Part shown: positions 9,604 through 17,879 of the stretch, one piece after another
Numbering within the stretch: position 1 is the stretch's first letter
Layout of the letters: every line of letters starts with the position of its first letter
Assembly (NCBI RefSeq): GCF_005503365.1
Contig: NZ_SCML01000004.1
Span: forward strand, 62,001 to 126,000
From: Hydrogenophaga sp. 2FB
GTDB taxonomy: Bacteria > Pseudomonadota > Gammaproteobacteria > Burkholderiales > Burkholderiaceae_C
DNA: 64,000 nt
Reading direction: 5' to 3'
The notes under the pieces: model-generated
The model's input: only the letters and a program-made list of their open reading frames with translations
Told to the model about the DNA's origin: nothing
Databases searched by the model: none
Position numbers and translations under genes: made by a program

Positions 9604-9729
9604 GCCAGCATCACGGCGGTCACGATCGCCGAAACGGGCGGTCACGTTACCGAAACGGCGCTGAGAACATCGCTCTGACCACCGGTCACGATGCGCCGAA
9701 ATGACCGGTCACATTCGCCGAAATACGCA
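9604..9729. repeat. Right-end array of IS21 transposase-binding repeats
   Basis: Copies of CGGTCACG...CCGAAA, the inverse of the left-end unit, recur four to five times up to the terminus at 9729. They mirror the left array and mark the right end of the element. Confidence 0.72.
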
Positions 9730-10220
9730 GCCGCGATGGGCGCATACGCCACGACCATGATGAGGTCGTTCACCGAGACCTGCACCAGGGTGTAGTTGGC
9801 ATCGCCTTTGACGAGCCGGCTCCAGACAAACACCATCGCCGTACACGGCGCGACGCCGAGCAGGATCATGCCGGCGATGTACTCCTTGGCCGACTGCGGA
9901 TCGACCCAGGGTGCGAAGAGGTATTGGAAGAACAGCACGCCCAGCGCTGCCATGGTGAAAGGCTTGATGAGCCAGTTCACCACCAGGGTGAGCACCAGGC
10001 CCTGGGGACGCCTGCCGACGCCCTTCACGGCTGACCAGTCGATCTGGATCATCATCGGGTAGATCATCACCCAGATGAACACGGCGACCACGAGGTTGAC
10101 GTGCGCGATCTCCAGCGCTGCCACCGCCTCGAAGATGCTTGGCAGCGCCAAGCCCAGGCCCACGCCTGCAGCGATGCCTAAGGTCACCCAAACCGTCAGA
10201 TAACGTTCGAAAAGTCCCAT
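9730..10220 (-). pseudogene. acr3: acr3 5' fragment (arsenite efflux permease, N-terminal half)
   Basis: This is the N-terminal half of the ACR3 permease, starting at ATG 10220 with an AAGGTGAT ribosome site about 7 nt upstream. It holds the first membrane segments and the conserved [13 protein letters not shown] motif, whose Cys is the As(III) thiolate ligand known in ACR3 proteins. The sequence runs into the IS21 end after [14 protein letters not shown] and then reads IS-derived residues to a stop at 9642. The fragment lacks half the transport domain, so arsenite export by this operon is presumably lost unless excision occurs. The BASS-type gene at 43.2 kb might compensate. Confidence 0.9.
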
Positions 10221-10285
10221 ACCCGATCACCTTGAAACGAAAACACCCAGGGCGCAGATGGCGCCTGGGCGTGGATGTCAGAAAT

Positions 10286-10786
10286 TCAGGCCTTGACGTG
10301 GCCGATGCTGGTGAGTTCCTTGTGCAGCGCGAGCTTGTCCAGCTTGTCCATGGGCAGAACCATGAAGAGCGAGATGCGACGGCTCAGCACCATGAAGCTG
10401 TCGTTGAACGCGCGACGGATAACCTCTTCACTCCCTTTCGCGGCGGCTGGGTCTTCAACCCCCCAGTGGGCTGACATCGGTTGGCCTGGCCAAACGGGGC
10501 ATACCTCGCCAGCCGCTTTGTCACACACAGTCAACACGAAGTCCATCACAGGCGCATCAGGACTCGCGAACTCGTCCCAGTTCTTGCTGCGCAGACCCGT
10601 CGTCCTGAAGCGGTTGCGCTCCAGCAGTTCGATGGCGTGCACATTGACCTGGCCGGCGGGATGGCTACCCGCGCTGTAGGCGTGGAAGCGGCCAGCGCCT
10701 TGCTGGTTGAGGATGGCCTCGGCCATGATGCTGCGCGCCGAGTTGCCGGTGCAGGTGAACAGGACGTTGTAGGTGGGTTTCAACAT
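10286..10786 (-). CDS. arsC: ArsC, arsenate reductase of the low-molecular-weight phosphatase (thioredoxin) type, 166 aa
   Basis: This enzyme reduces As(V) to As(III) in the cytoplasm. The P-loop CTGNSARS has Cys12 and Arg18 in the CX5R pattern. Two further Cys at about 88 and 96 (VCDKAAGEVC) match the resolving cysteines of thioredoxin-coupled ArsC enzymes. The 166-residue length is a little above the family's usual 130-145. It lies between arsR and acr3. Because acr3 is broken, the As(III) produced would need another exporter. Confidence 0.92.
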   Translation of the reverse strand: MLKPTYNVLFTCTGNSARSIMAEAILNQQGAGRFHAYSAGSHPAGQVNVHAIELLERNRFRTTGLRSKNWDEFASPDAPVMDFVLTVCDKAAGEVCPVWPGQPMSAHWGVEDPAAAKGSEEVIRRAFNDSFMVLSRRISLFMVLPMDKLDKLALHKELTSIGHVKA

Positions 10787-10808
10787 GGGGATCTTTCAGT
10801 GTGGAAGT

Positions 10809-11135
10809 TCAGGGACAGTCGGTGCAAACGACCTGGTTGACTTCGCATGGCTGGCCTTCGCAGCAATGCGCGGTGAGAAAGCCCAGCAGCCCGTTCATCT
10901 GCGGAATGCTGGCGCGGTAGATCAGGTGGCGGCCGTCGCGCTTGCTGCTGGCTAGTCCGGCATACACGAGTTCCTTGAGGTGGAAAGAGAGCGCGGTGGG
11001 CGAGCTGCCCAGCGCTTCAGCCATCTGGCCGGGCAAGACCCCCTGCGGCCCTGCGACCACCAGCATGCGGAAGATGCGCAGGCGCGTTTCCTGCGCCAAC
11101 GCCCCGAGGGCGCGGATCACTTCGGCTTCATCCAT
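10809..11135 (-). CDS. arsR: ArsR, As(III)-responsive winged-helix repressor, 108 aa
   Basis: This is a SmtB/ArsR-family repressor that leaves DNA on binding As(III). The helix-turn-helix spans about residues 33-60 (GQMAEALGSSPTALSFHLKEL). The metal site is not in the helix-turn-helix. It appears as C-terminal HCCEGQPC with Cys91, Cys92 and Cys97, plus Cys104 and Cys107, the arrangement known for the Acidithiobacillus-type ArsR. It starts 8 nt inside the end of arsJ, so it is expressed from the same mRNA it presumably controls through the 13467-13482 operator. Confidence 0.9.
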   Translation of the reverse strand: MDEAEVIRALGALAQETRLRIFRMLVVAGPQGVLPGQMAEALGSSPTALSFHLKELVYAGLASSKRDGRHLIYRASIPQMNGLLGFLTAHCCEGQPCEVNQVVCTDCP

Positions 11136-12390
11136 GGTGCAGTCCTTGATTTTTCGCGAGGGTATCGGCCTGCTTCTTCACAGGCAGTTGCAGGGTGAGC
11201 AGCCAGCAGATCACCAGCATCACGGCCGATCCCACCAGCGCGTAGAGCAGGCCACCCCACTGGTACAGCAGGCCGGACAACAGCGTGCCCATGAAGCGTC
11301 CCAGTGCGTTGGCGGCGTAGTAGAAGCCCACGTCCTCGGCGGCTTTTTCCGAGCCGGCGTACGCGAGGATCAAGTAGGAGTGCACCGACGAGTTGACGGC
11401 GAAGGCGAAGCCGAACAGGCCCAGACCGCCGACCACCACCCATTCCAAGTTCGGCACCCGCAGGTAGACGGCGATGGCGATGCCGACCGGGACCAGCGCC
11501 AGCAGTGCGGACCACAGGCGCGCGGCAGGCACCTCGGCGCTCAGGCCGTCGGCACTGCGGCGCACCAGTTGCGGCGCGAGCGCCTGCACCATGCCATAGC
11601 CAATCGTCCAGGCGGCCAGAAAACCGCCCACCATGGTGAAGGTCCAGCCTTGTGAGTACAGGAACACCGGCACACCTACCACGAACCACACGTCGCGCGC
11701 ACCGAACAGCACGACGCGCGCCGCGGCCAGCGCATTGATGCCGGCGTTCTTCGCGAACAACTCCTTGGCTGATTTCGATGCCTTGCTCTTGCCCATCATC
11801 GCGGGCAGTGAGGTGACCACCCCGATCAGCACCAGCGCGAGCAGGCCCGCCATGCACCACAGCGACACCTGAAAGCCGAGCGATTCCAGCAGCAGCCCGC
11901 CCAGAAAGAAGCCCACGCCCTTCATCGCGTTCTTGCTGCCCGTGAACCACGCCACCCACTTGAACAGTTGGCTGGAACCCTGCTCTTTGGCTTGCGAAGC
12001 TGTGACCTTGATCGCCGACTTGCTCGCGGTCTTGGTCAGATCCTTCGCCACGCCGCAAATGCCTTGGGCCAGCACCACCCAGGCGACCGACATCGCGGCC
12101 GTCCATGCCGGATCGAGCATCGAGAGCAGTGTGAAGCCGATGATCTGCGTGACCAGACCCACGGTGAGCATGCGCGTGATGCCGTAGCGCGTGGCGAGCC
12201 AGCCGCCGATCAGGTTGGCCAGCACGCCCGCCGCTTCGTACAGCAGGAAGAGGAACGCGAGCGCGAACGGCGAGTAGCCCAGCTTGTAGAAGTGCAGCAG
12301 CACCAGCATGCGCAGCGCGCCGTCGGTGAGCGTGAAACCCCAGTAGGCGGCGGTGACGATGGCGTAGTTGCGGGCGGCGTGTTGCTGCAT
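11128..12390 (-). CDS. arsJ: ArsJ, major-facilitator organoarsenical (1-arseno-3-phosphoglycerate) exporter, 420 aa
   Basis: The protein is a 12-segment MFS transporter. The opening AYWGFTLTDGALRMLVLLHF matches the ArsJ family. With an arsenate-using GAPDH, it gives As(V) resistance by exporting the unstable adduct 1-arseno-3-phosphoglycerate. The gene starts 1 nt after the gap stop codon, strong support for that pathway. Its 3' end overlaps arsR by 8 nt. No frameshift or missing segment is visible. Confidence 0.9.
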   Translation of the reverse strand: MQQHAARNYAIVTAAYWGFTLTDGALRMLVLLHFYKLGYSPFALAFLFLLYEAAGVLANLIGGWLATRYGITRMLTVGLVTQIIGFTLLSMLDPAWTAAMSVAWVVLAQGICGVAKDLTKTASKSAIKVTASQAKEQGSSQLFKWVAWFTGSKNAMKGVGFFLGGLLLESLGFQVSLWCMAGLLALVLIGVVTSLPAMMGKSKASKSAKELFAKNAGINALAAARVVLFGARDVWFVVGVPVFLYSQGWTFTMVGGFLAAWTIGYGMVQALAPQLVRRSADGLSAEVPAARLWSALLALVPVGIAIAVYLRVPNLEWVVVGGLGLFGFAFAVNSSVHSYLILAYAGSEKAAEDVGFYYAANALGRFMGTLLSGLLYQWGGLLYALVGSAVMLVICWLLTLQLPVKKQADTLAKNQGLHHG

Positions 12391-12391
12391 G

Positions 12392-13435
12392 TCAGATGCC
12401 TGCGGACTGCATGTGGCAGGCCAGGTCGACCATGCGGCAGGCGTAACCCATCTCGTTGTCGTACCAGGCGTAGACCTTGAGCAGCGTGCCGTCGGTCACC
12501 ATCGTGGAGAGCGCATCCACAATGGAACTGCGCGTGTCGCGTGCGTAATCGGCGCTGACCAGTGGCCGCGTCTCGTAACCGAGGATGCCCGCCAGCGAGC
12601 CCTTGGCCGCGTTGGCGAACAGCGCGTTCACCTCCTCGGCGGTGGTCTCGCGTTTGAGCTCGAACACACAGTCGGTCAGCGAGGCGTTGAGCGCCGGCAC
12701 GCGCACCGCGTGGCCGTTGAGCTTGCCCTTGAGTTCGGGGTAGATCAGCGCGATCGCCGTGGCGCTGCCGGTGGTCGTGGGCGCCAGGCTCATCAGCGCG
12801 CTTCGGGCGCGGCGCAGGTCCTTGTGCGGCGCGTCCACCACCAGGTTGGTGTTGGTCGGGTTGTGCAGCGTGGTGATCTGGCCATGGCGGATGCCGATGG
12901 CCTCGTGCACCACCTGCACCACCGGCGCCAGGCAGTTGGTGGTGCAGGATGCAGCGGTCACGATGCGGTCGCGCGCGGGCTCGTACTGCGTGTGGTTCAC
13001 GCCGACCACGATGTTGAGCACGCCCCCCACCTTCACCGGCGCGGCCACGATCACGCGCTTCGCGCCCCGGTCCAGGTGGCCCTGGATGGTGTCGGGCGTG
13101 AGGAACTTGCCGGTGCACTCCAGCACCAGGTCCACGCCCAGATCGCCCCAGGGAATCTCCGCCGCCGTGCCGTGGGCGCTGAACGACATCCGCCGTTCAC
13201 CGATGCGGATGGCGTCTTCGCCCTCGGCGGCGATGTCGGCGCGCCACTTGCCCTGCACGCTGTCGAAGGCCAGCAGGTGGGCGGTGGCGGCGGCGCCGCC
13301 CTTGAGCTCGTTGAGGTGCACCACCTCCAGCCGGTTGCCCGCGCGCGGGTCGTCGCTCTGCCGCTCGGCGGCCCCCATGGCGGCACGAAGTGCCAGACGC
13401 CCGATGCGGCCCATGCCGTTGATGCCAACCTTCAT
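12392..13435 (-). CDS. gap: Glyceraldehyde-3-phosphate dehydrogenase of the ars operon, 347 aa
   Basis: This NAD-binding GAPDH has the Rossmann start [14 protein letters not shown] and the active-site [10 protein letters not shown] (catalytic Cys). In ars operons such GAPDHs use arsenate to form 1-arseno-3-phosphoglycerate for export by ArsJ. ATG 13435 is chosen because GGAGAA sits 4 nt upstream and the Rossmann fold begins at once. A longer frame up to 13570 would run across the operator and is rejected. It is the first gene of the operon. Confidence 0.92.
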   Translation of the reverse strand: MKVGINGMGRIGRLALRAAMGAAERQSDDPRAGNRLEVVHLNELKGGAAATAHLLAFDSVQGKWRADIAAEGEDAIRIGERRMSFSAHGTAAEIPWGDLGVDLVLECTGKFLTPDTIQGHLDRGAKRVIVAAPVKVGGVLNIVVGVNHTQYEPARDRIVTAASCTTNCLAPVVQVVHEAIGIRHGQITTLHNPTNTNLVVDAPHKDLRRARSALMSLAPTTTGSATAIALIYPELKGKLNGHAVRVPALNASLTDCVFELKRETTAEEVNALFANAAKGSLAGILGYETRPLVSADYARDTRSSIVDALSTMVTDGTLLKVYAWYDNEMGYACRMVDLACHMQSAGI

Positions 13436-13466
13436 GCGGTTCTCCGTTGGGAAGTCAATACAATTA

Positions 13467-13482
13467 TTCAATAAGTATTGAA
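13467..13482. promoter_or_regulatory. ArsR-type operator, perfect 7-2-7 inverted repeat
   Basis: TTCAATA-AG-TATTGAA is a perfect palindrome 32 bp upstream of gap, within an AT-rich island of otherwise GC-rich DNA. ArsR/SmtB repressors bind repeats of this type. A possible -35 element TTGTCA (minus strand, near 13500) would place the repeat over the -10 region, as expected for repression. The assignment is by pattern. Confidence 0.75.
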
Positions 13483-13549
13483 CTATTGCATAAACTTGTG
13501 ACAACGGCGTGACGAGGGTGATGGGGGTCGGACAGCCGCCGAAGGGGTC

Positions 13550-13573
13550 TTGACCTTCCCATGGTGGCAAGGT
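13550..13573 (+). promoter_or_regulatory. CueR-type copper promoter/operator upstream of cueR-copA
   Basis: TTGACC (-35) at 13550 overlaps a dyad at 13553-13573, ACCTTCC-N7-GCAAGGT, the classic CueR half-sites found at copA promoters. It lies directly upstream of cueR, implying autoregulation with co-transcription of copA. The dyad covers an in-frame ATG at 13561, which argues against that ATG as the cueR start. Confidence 0.8.
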
Positions 13574-13617
13574 GCATCCTTCACATTGTTCACAACCCTG
13601 CCTTCACGGAACGCACC

Positions 13618-14166
13618 ATGACCACCCTGATGAACATTGGCGAAGCGGCCAACGCCGCCGGCGTCTCTGCCAAGATGATTCGCCACTACGAACAGATCGG
13701 CCTGCTGCCCGCAGCCGAGCGCAGCGAATCGGGGTACCGCCTGTATGGCGGGCGCGAGGTCTCGGTGCTGCGCTTCATCCGCCAGTCGCGCCGGCTGGGT
13801 TTTTCGGTGGCGCAAATCGCCGAGCTGATCGGCCTGTGGAGCGACTCGCAGCGCAGCAGCCGCGAGGTCAAGGCCGTGGCGCAGCGCCACCTCGCCGATC
13901 TGGAGGAGAAGCGCCGCGAGATCGAGCAGATGATGCAAGGTCTGTCGGTGCTGGTGCAGGCCTGCCACGGCAACGACCAACCCCATTGCGCCATTCTGGA
14001 CAAGCTCTCGCTGCACAGCCCCGCCCAGCACCAGCCCGACCACAAACCGCAGCTTCGGAAAGGGCGCGTCTCGCGCGACGAGGCCGCGGCCGGCAGTTCC
14101 AGCACCATCGACCTCATGGCCTGGGGTGTTCATGTGCACCACGCCGACAAGCCCACCACCTTTTGA
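13618..14166 (+). CDS. cueR: CueR, Cu(I)/Ag(I)-responsive MerR-family activator, 182 aa
   Basis: The MerR-type helix-turn-helix MNIGEAANAAGVSAKMIRHYE is followed by a dimerisation helix and the Cu(I) site: Cys116 and Cys124 in CHGNDQPHC, the CX7C spacing of CueR. It senses cytoplasmic Cu(I) and activates copA. The protein is about 35-45 residues longer than typical CueR. The extra C-terminal tail is His-containing (WGVHVHHADK). ATG 13618 is used; ATG 13630 is also possible. copA follows after 18 nt. Confidence 0.9.
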   Translation: MTTLMNIGEAANAAGVSAKMIRHYEQIGLLPAAERSESGYRLYGGREVSVLRFIRQSRRLGFSVAQIAELIGLWSDSQRSSREVKAVAQRHLADLEEKRREIEQMMQGLSVLVQACHGNDQPHCAILDKLSLHSPAQHQPDHKPQLRKGRVSRDEAAAGSSSTIDLMAWGVHVHHADKPTTF

Positions 14167-14184
14167 CGTCAGGGAGAACAAGAC

Positions 14185-16386
14185 ATGGACACACACGCAC
14201 ACCACCACAACAACAACCATCACCACCACCCTGCGGGCCACGCGGCCACCCCGCCGCCCGCGCCGCCCGGCCCGCCCGGCACGCACTACACCTGCCCCAT
14301 GCACCCGGAGATCCGCCAGGACCACCCGGGCAACTGCCCCAAATGCGGCATGTCGCTGGAGCCGGTCATGCCCGAACTGGAAGCGGACGAGAACCCGGAA
14401 CTGGTGGATTTCCAGCGGCGGTTCTGGTGGACCTTGCCCCTCACGGTGGTGGTCGCCGTGCTGGCGATGTTCGGCCACAACCTCGGCTGGTTCGACATGG
14501 CCACACAGAGCTGGATCGAGCTGGTCCTGACCGTGCCGATCGTGCTGTGGGCCGGCTGGCCGTTCTTCGTGCGCGGCGCGCAATCGATCGTGAACCGCAG
14601 CCCCAACATGTGGACGCTGATCGGCCTGGGCACCGGTGCGGCGTTTGTGTACAGCGTGGTGGCCACGGTGGCGCCGCAGGTGTTTCCCGACTCCTTTGTG
14701 TCGATGGGACGCGTGGCGGTGTACTTCGAAGCGGCGGCGGTGATCATCTCGCTCACCCTGCTGGGTCAACTGCTGGAGCTCAAGGCGCGGTCGCAAACCT
14801 CGGCGGCCATCCGCTCGCTGTTGGGTCTGGCGCCCAAGACCGCGCGGCGCATCTCGGCCGACGGCCAGGAAGAAGACGTGCCGCTGGCCCACGTCCATGT
14901 GGGCGACCTGCTGCGCGTGCGCCCCGGCGAGAAGGTGCCCACCGACGGCACCGTGGTCGAAGGCAGCAGCGCGCTCGACGAATCCATGCTCACGGGCGAA
15001 CCGCTGCCGGTGACCAAGCGCGTCGGCGACAAACTCATCGGCGCCACGCTCAACACCAGCGGCGCGCTGGTGATGCGCTCCGAGCACGTGGGCTCGGACA
15101 CCGTGCTCTCGCAGATCGTGCAGATGGTCGCCATGGCGCAGCGTTCGCGCGCGCCCATGCAGCGCATGGCCGACCAGGTGGCGGGCTACTTTGTCATGGG
15201 TGTCGTGGTGGCGGCGCTGCTCACCTTCTTCGGCTGGGGCCTGTTCGGGCCCGAGCCGAGCTGGGTCTACGCCCTTATCAATGCGGTGGCCGTGTTGATC
15301 ATCGCCTGCCCCTGTGCGCTGGGCCTGGCCACGCCCATGTCCATCATGGTGGCGACCGGGCGCGGCGCTACCCACGGCGTCTTGTTCCGCGACGCCGCTG
15401 CCATCGAGAACCTGCGCAAGGTCGACACACTCATCGTGGACAAGACCGGCACGCTGACCGAAGGCCGTCCGAGCTTCGAACGCGCCGTGGGCCACGGCAA
15501 CTTTCCGGAAGACGAAGTCTTGCGCCTCGCCGCCAGCCTGGACCAGGGCAGCGAGCACCCGCTGGCCGCCGCCATCGTGGCCGCGGCGAAGCAACAAGGG
15601 CTCACGCTGGACAAGCCCGAGCAGTTCGATTCCGAGTCCGGCATCGGCGTGAAGGGCGTGGTGGGTGGCCAGTCGCTCGCCCTGGGCAACACGGCGCTGA
15701 TGCAACAGCAGGGTGTGGATGTGACGCCGCTGGCCGCCGAGGCCGAGGCGCTGCGCGCACAGGGCGCCAGCGTCATGCACCTCGCGGTGGACCAGGCACT
15801 GGCCGGTCTGCTGGCCGTGTCCGATCCGATCAAGGCCACCACGGCCGCTGCGCTGGCGTCGCTGCGCCAGGCGAACATCCGCGTGATCATGGCCACGGGC
15901 GACGGCCTGACCACCGCACGCTCCGTCAGCCAGCGCCTGGGCATTGACGAGGTGCACGGCGAAGTGAAGCCCGCCGACAAGCTCAAACTGGTGGAGAAAC
16001 TCCAAGCGGAGGGCCGTGTGGTAGCGATGGCAGGCGATGGCATCAACGACGCGCCGGCACTGGCCCGCGCCGATGTGGGCATTGCCATGGGCACGGGCAC
16101 CGACGTGGCCATGAACAGCGCCCAGCTCACATTGGTCAAGGGCGACCTGCGCGGTATCGCCACGGCCCGCGCCCTGTCGGTGGCCACGATAGCCAACATG
16201 AAGCAGAACCTGGGTTTCGCCTTCGTCTACAACGCGCTTGGTATTCCTCTCGCGGCAGGCCTGCTGCACCCGTTCACCGGCTGGCTGCTCTCACCCATGA
16301 TCGCTGCGCTGGCCATGAGCCTCAGCTCCGCGTCGGTGATCGGCAACGCGCTGCGGCTGCGTGGCGCGGTCATCCGGGAAGAGTGA
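14185..16386 (+). CDS. copA: CopA, Cu(I)/Ag(I)-exporting P1B-type ATPase, 733 aa
   Basis: This inner-membrane ATPase pumps cytoplasmic Cu(I) outward. The N-terminus is unusual: a His-rich stretch (residues 4-19) is followed by a TCPMHPEI...[10 protein letters not shown] heavy-metal-binding domain instead of the usual GMTCxxC HMA domain. The transport motif CPC lies near residue 375 ([13 protein letters not shown]), the phosphorylation site DKTGTLT near 418 and the hinge [10 protein letters not shown] near 615. It follows cueR by 18 nt under the CueR-type promoter. A hairpin after the gene may terminate the transcript. Confidence 0.93.
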   Translation: MDTHAHHHNNNHHHHPAGHAATPPPAPPGPPGTHYTCPMHPEIRQDHPGNCPKCGMSLEPVMPELEADENPELVDFQRRFWWTLPLTVVVAVLAMFGHNLGWFDMATQSWIELVLTVPIVLWAGWPFFVRGAQSIVNRSPNMWTLIGLGTGAAFVYSVVATVAPQVFPDSFVSMGRVAVYFEAAAVIISLTLLGQLLELKARSQTSAAIRSLLGLAPKTARRISADGQEEDVPLAHVHVGDLLRVRPGEKVPTDGTVVEGSSALDESMLTGEPLPVTKRVGDKLIGATLNTSGALVMRSEHVGSDTVLSQIVQMVAMAQRSRAPMQRMADQVAGYFVMGVVVAALLTFFGWGLFGPEPSWVYALINAVAVLIIACPCALGLATPMSIMVATGRGATHGVLFRDAAAIENLRKVDTLIVDKTGTLTEGRPSFERAVGHGNFPEDEVLRLAASLDQGSEHPLAAAIVAAAKQQGLTLDKPEQFDSESGIGVKGVVGGQSLALGNTALMQQQGVDVTPLAAEAEALRAQGASVMHLAVDQALAGLLAVSDPIKATTAAALASLRQANIRVIMATGDGLTTARSVSQRLGIDEVHGEVKPADKLKLVEKLQAEGRVVAMAGDGINDAPALARADVGIAMGTGTDVAMNSAQLTLVKGDLRGIATARALSVATIANMKQNLGFAFVYNALGIPLAAGLLHPFTGWLLSPMIAALAMSLSSASVIGNALRLRGAVIREE

Positions 16387-16406
16387 AGCAGGCGCAGACA
16401 TCCAAC

Positions 16407-16444
16407 TGAAAAGACCTTCTCTCCAGCATTGGCGAGAAGGTCTT
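16407..16444. terminator. Hairpin terminator between convergent copA and copK
   Basis: AAGACCTTCTC (16411-16421) pairs with GAGAAGGTCTT (16434-16444), an 11-bp perfect stem with a 12-nt loop. On the minus strand it is followed by TTTT, so it is best as the copK terminator. It may also stop the copA transcript. Confidence 0.65.
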
Positions 16445-16501
16445 GAAGGTCTGGCTCGAACGCAGTGCAGGCTTGACCGCTGGAGCGCAAGTGGTCCAGC
16501 C

Positions 16502-16786
16502 TCAGTTGCCGTGGCCTTTGTTCAGCAAGACATGCAGACGGGCCACTTCGTTGCCCATCGTCGTGATGCTTTTCCCATCGGCCGTCTGGACGACTTCACC
16601 CTTGCTGAGGTGAATCACACCACCGAACTTGCCTTCTTTTGCCATCAGTCCGTCCTTGAAGACATAGAGCTTCTCGCCGCCCTGCAGCGAAATGACCTGC
16701 TTGGCCTCGGACTGGGCTGCGTCCATCGCGAAAGCGGGCGCCATGGCGGCCATTGAGAGGACGAGAATGTTGAGCTTGCGAATCAT
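16502..16786 (-). CDS. copK: CopK-like periplasmic copper-binding protein, 94 aa
   Basis: The small secreted protein has a signal peptide (residues 1-20, ending AFA). Its mature part matches the CopK family of Cupriavidus: EKLYVFKDGLMAKEGKFG, then a Met/His-bearing C-terminus (GNEVARLHVLLNKGHGN). CopK binds Cu(I) and Cu(II) in the periplasm and is among the most strongly copper-induced proteins. ATG 16786 with AGGAG 7 nt upstream is preferred over the longer frame from 16804. It converges on copA. Confidence 0.85.
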   Translation of the reverse strand: MIRKLNILVLSMAAMAPAFAMDAAQSEAKQVISLQGGEKLYVFKDGLMAKEGKFGGVIHLSKGEVVQTADGKSITTMGNEVARLHVLLNKGHGN

Positions 16787-16912
16787 GAGTGTCTCCTGGG
16801 ACAAGAATCACATTGGTCGAATGAATCAATGCGGTACAGCGTACAAGTCCAGTTTCACCAAACACCCCTGACCGCATGCTTGCGAATGCATTACATCTTG
16901 GTCAGTGCAAAG

Positions 16913-17137
16913 TCAGGATGTCTTGCAGCAACTCAATTGACCGCCCTCTTGGATCGGCGGGCAGGGCACCGTTCCGTAGGAGCAGTAAACGCAGCAGTCG
17001 CCGGCCTTGGGACGAAGGACCGCGTGGCATTTCTCGCACGCATAAAACCACTGGCAAGCGTCGGTGGGCATGGCTTCGGCTTTGCTGTGCCCGCATTCAG
17101 GACAGGTCAACACCGAAGTGCGTATCACCTCGGTCAA
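16913..17137 (-). CDS. GDCCVxC-domain small Cys-rich protein of the mer operon, 74 aa, TTG start
   Basis: The protein has 11 cysteines in 74 residues: CPEC (12-15), Cys28, CEKC (34-37), GDCCVYC (48-52), Cys59 and a terminal CC. It fits the family annotated as GDCCVxC (seleno)proteins seen beside mer genes; the function is unknown. No ATG is available. TTG 17137 overlaps the merP stop as TTGA and has GGGAG 7 nt upstream, so coupled translation from TTG is likely. GTG 17128 is an alternative. A role in thiol delivery or buffering of Hg(II) is an inference. Confidence 0.75.
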   Translation of the reverse strand: MTEVIRTSVLTCPECGHSKAEAMPTDACQWFYACEKCHAVLRPKAGDCCVYCSYGTVPCPPIQEGGQLSCCKTS

Positions 17138-17430
17138 GGCCTGACTCCCGTGACGGTTGACGGGAAGCCGGCGTCCTTGGTCGCCCGGGTCAGGGCTTCC
17201 AATGAAACCTGGGTATCGTCGTAAACCACCGTGGTCTCCCGCCTGCCCAGGTTGGACTTCACGTCGACCACGCCGCCCAGTTTCGTCAGCGCCTTCTTGA
17301 CCGTGATGGGGCAGGTGGCGCAGGACATACCAGGGACGGAGAGCGTGGCGATTTGCTGCGCTGTCCACACAGGCGCACTCAGCACAAATCCGACAGCGAT
17401 CAAGATGCGTTTCACAGGCAGGCCCTTCAT
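17134..17430 (-). CDS. merP: MerP, periplasmic Hg(II)-binding protein, 98 aa
   Basis: The signal peptide ends near residue 24 and is followed by an HMA fold with GMSCATC (Cys37, Cys40), the Hg(II) ligands that scavenge mercury and pass it to MerT. The ATG at 17430 overlaps the merT stop (TGATG). A GTG five codons later is also possible. The 3' end overlaps the TTG start of the Cys-rich gene by 4 nt. Confidence 0.92.
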   Translation of the reverse strand: MKGLPVKRILIAVGFVLSAPVWTAQQIATLSVPGMSCATCPITVKKALTKLGGVVDVKSNLGRRETTVVYDDTQVSLEALTRATKDAGFPSTVTGVRP

Positions 17431-17804
17431 CAGTAGAACCAGTGGGCGATCAGCGGGAATCCCATCGCGGCGACGAGCAGCAGCACCACGACACCGAAGA
17501 GCAGTTTGTATGTGCGGTTGACGCGGGGAATCGCGCACACCTGGCCTGGTTCGCAGGCAGCCGCTGGCTTCCAGATTCTTCTTGCTGCAAAGAACAGCGC
17601 CACCAGCGATGCCCCCATGAACAGCGGCTGATAGGGCTCCAATGCCGTCAGATGGCTGATCCATGCTCCCGAGATGCCCACCATGATCAACACCAGTGGG
17701 CCGAGGCAGCAGGCCGATGCAAACAGGGCGGCAAGACCCCCAGACAGCAGGGCTTTGCCGCCCTGGTCGGTTGCGGGATCGGAGGTGGTGGGATGAGATG
17801 GCAT
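17430..17804 (-). CDS. merT: MerT, inner-membrane Hg(II) importer, 124 aa
   Basis: This three-segment membrane protein has the vicinal pair Cys32-Cys33 in the first helix (ASACCLGPL) and Cys84/Cys90 in the cytoplasmic loop (CEPGQVC), all diagnostic of MerT. It takes Hg(II) from MerP into the cytoplasm. The only good start, ATG 17804, lies 6 nt after the predicted -10 element, so the transcript probably has almost no leader. No merA reductase follows. Confidence 0.92.
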   Translation of the reverse strand: MPSHPTTSDPATDQGGKALLSGGLAALFASACCLGPLVLIMVGISGAWISHLTALEPYQPLFMGASLVALFFAARRIWKPAAACEPGQVCAIPRVNRTYKLLFGVVVLLLVAAMGFPLIAHWFY

Positions 17805-17810
17805 GGGGTA

Positions 17811-17841
17811 ACCTTAGTACCGTACCCAAGTACGGAGTCAA
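17811..17841 (-). promoter_or_regulatory. mer promoter with 19-bp spacer and MerR dyad
   Basis: On the minus strand, TTGACT (-35) and TAAGGT (-10) are separated by exactly 19 bp containing CCGTAC-TTGG-GTACGG. This is the textbook MerR operator that needs DNA untwisting by Hg-MerR. It drives merT and overlaps the divergent merR upstream region. Confidence 0.92.
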
Positions 17842-17879
17842 GCGGCGTGATCAACCCCCACACCCCCATCGAGACCGGC

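Larger units (their letters stand above)
6929..9729 (+). mobile_element. Complete IS21-family insertion sequence (about 2.8 kb) inside acr3
   Basis: The element begins TGGGTATTTCGG at 6929 and ends with the inverted counterpart CCGAAATACGCA at 9729. GCCGCG flanks it on both sides (6923-6928 and 9730-9735) as a 6-bp target duplication. It carries istA and istB in one direction, opposite to the disrupted acr3. Both ends hold arrays of a repeated ATCGTGACCG...TTTCGG unit. The near-identical ends, intact genes and perfect duplication suggest a recent insertion. IS name not assigned. Confidence 0.93.

Noticed and set aside
13436-13570. A 45-residue N-terminal extension of GAPDH
   Set aside because: It would span the operator and promoter, and the Rossmann fold begins exactly at ATG 13435 with a good ribosome site.
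13483-16269. A 928-codon minus-strand frame opposite cueR-copA
   Set aside because: Low-complexity antisense of a recognised operon, with no family features.
16834-16844. GTAC-AGC-GTAC dyad upstream of copK as a MerR-family operator
   Set aside because: A 19-bp-spaced pair (TGGACT / ATTCAT) can be drawn, but both elements are weak and the dyad spacing differs from the mer site.
17134-17841. A single 235-residue frame covering the merT and merP region
   Set aside because: Its first part is out-of-frame merT. Only the segment from 17430 encodes MerP, and merT has its own frame.
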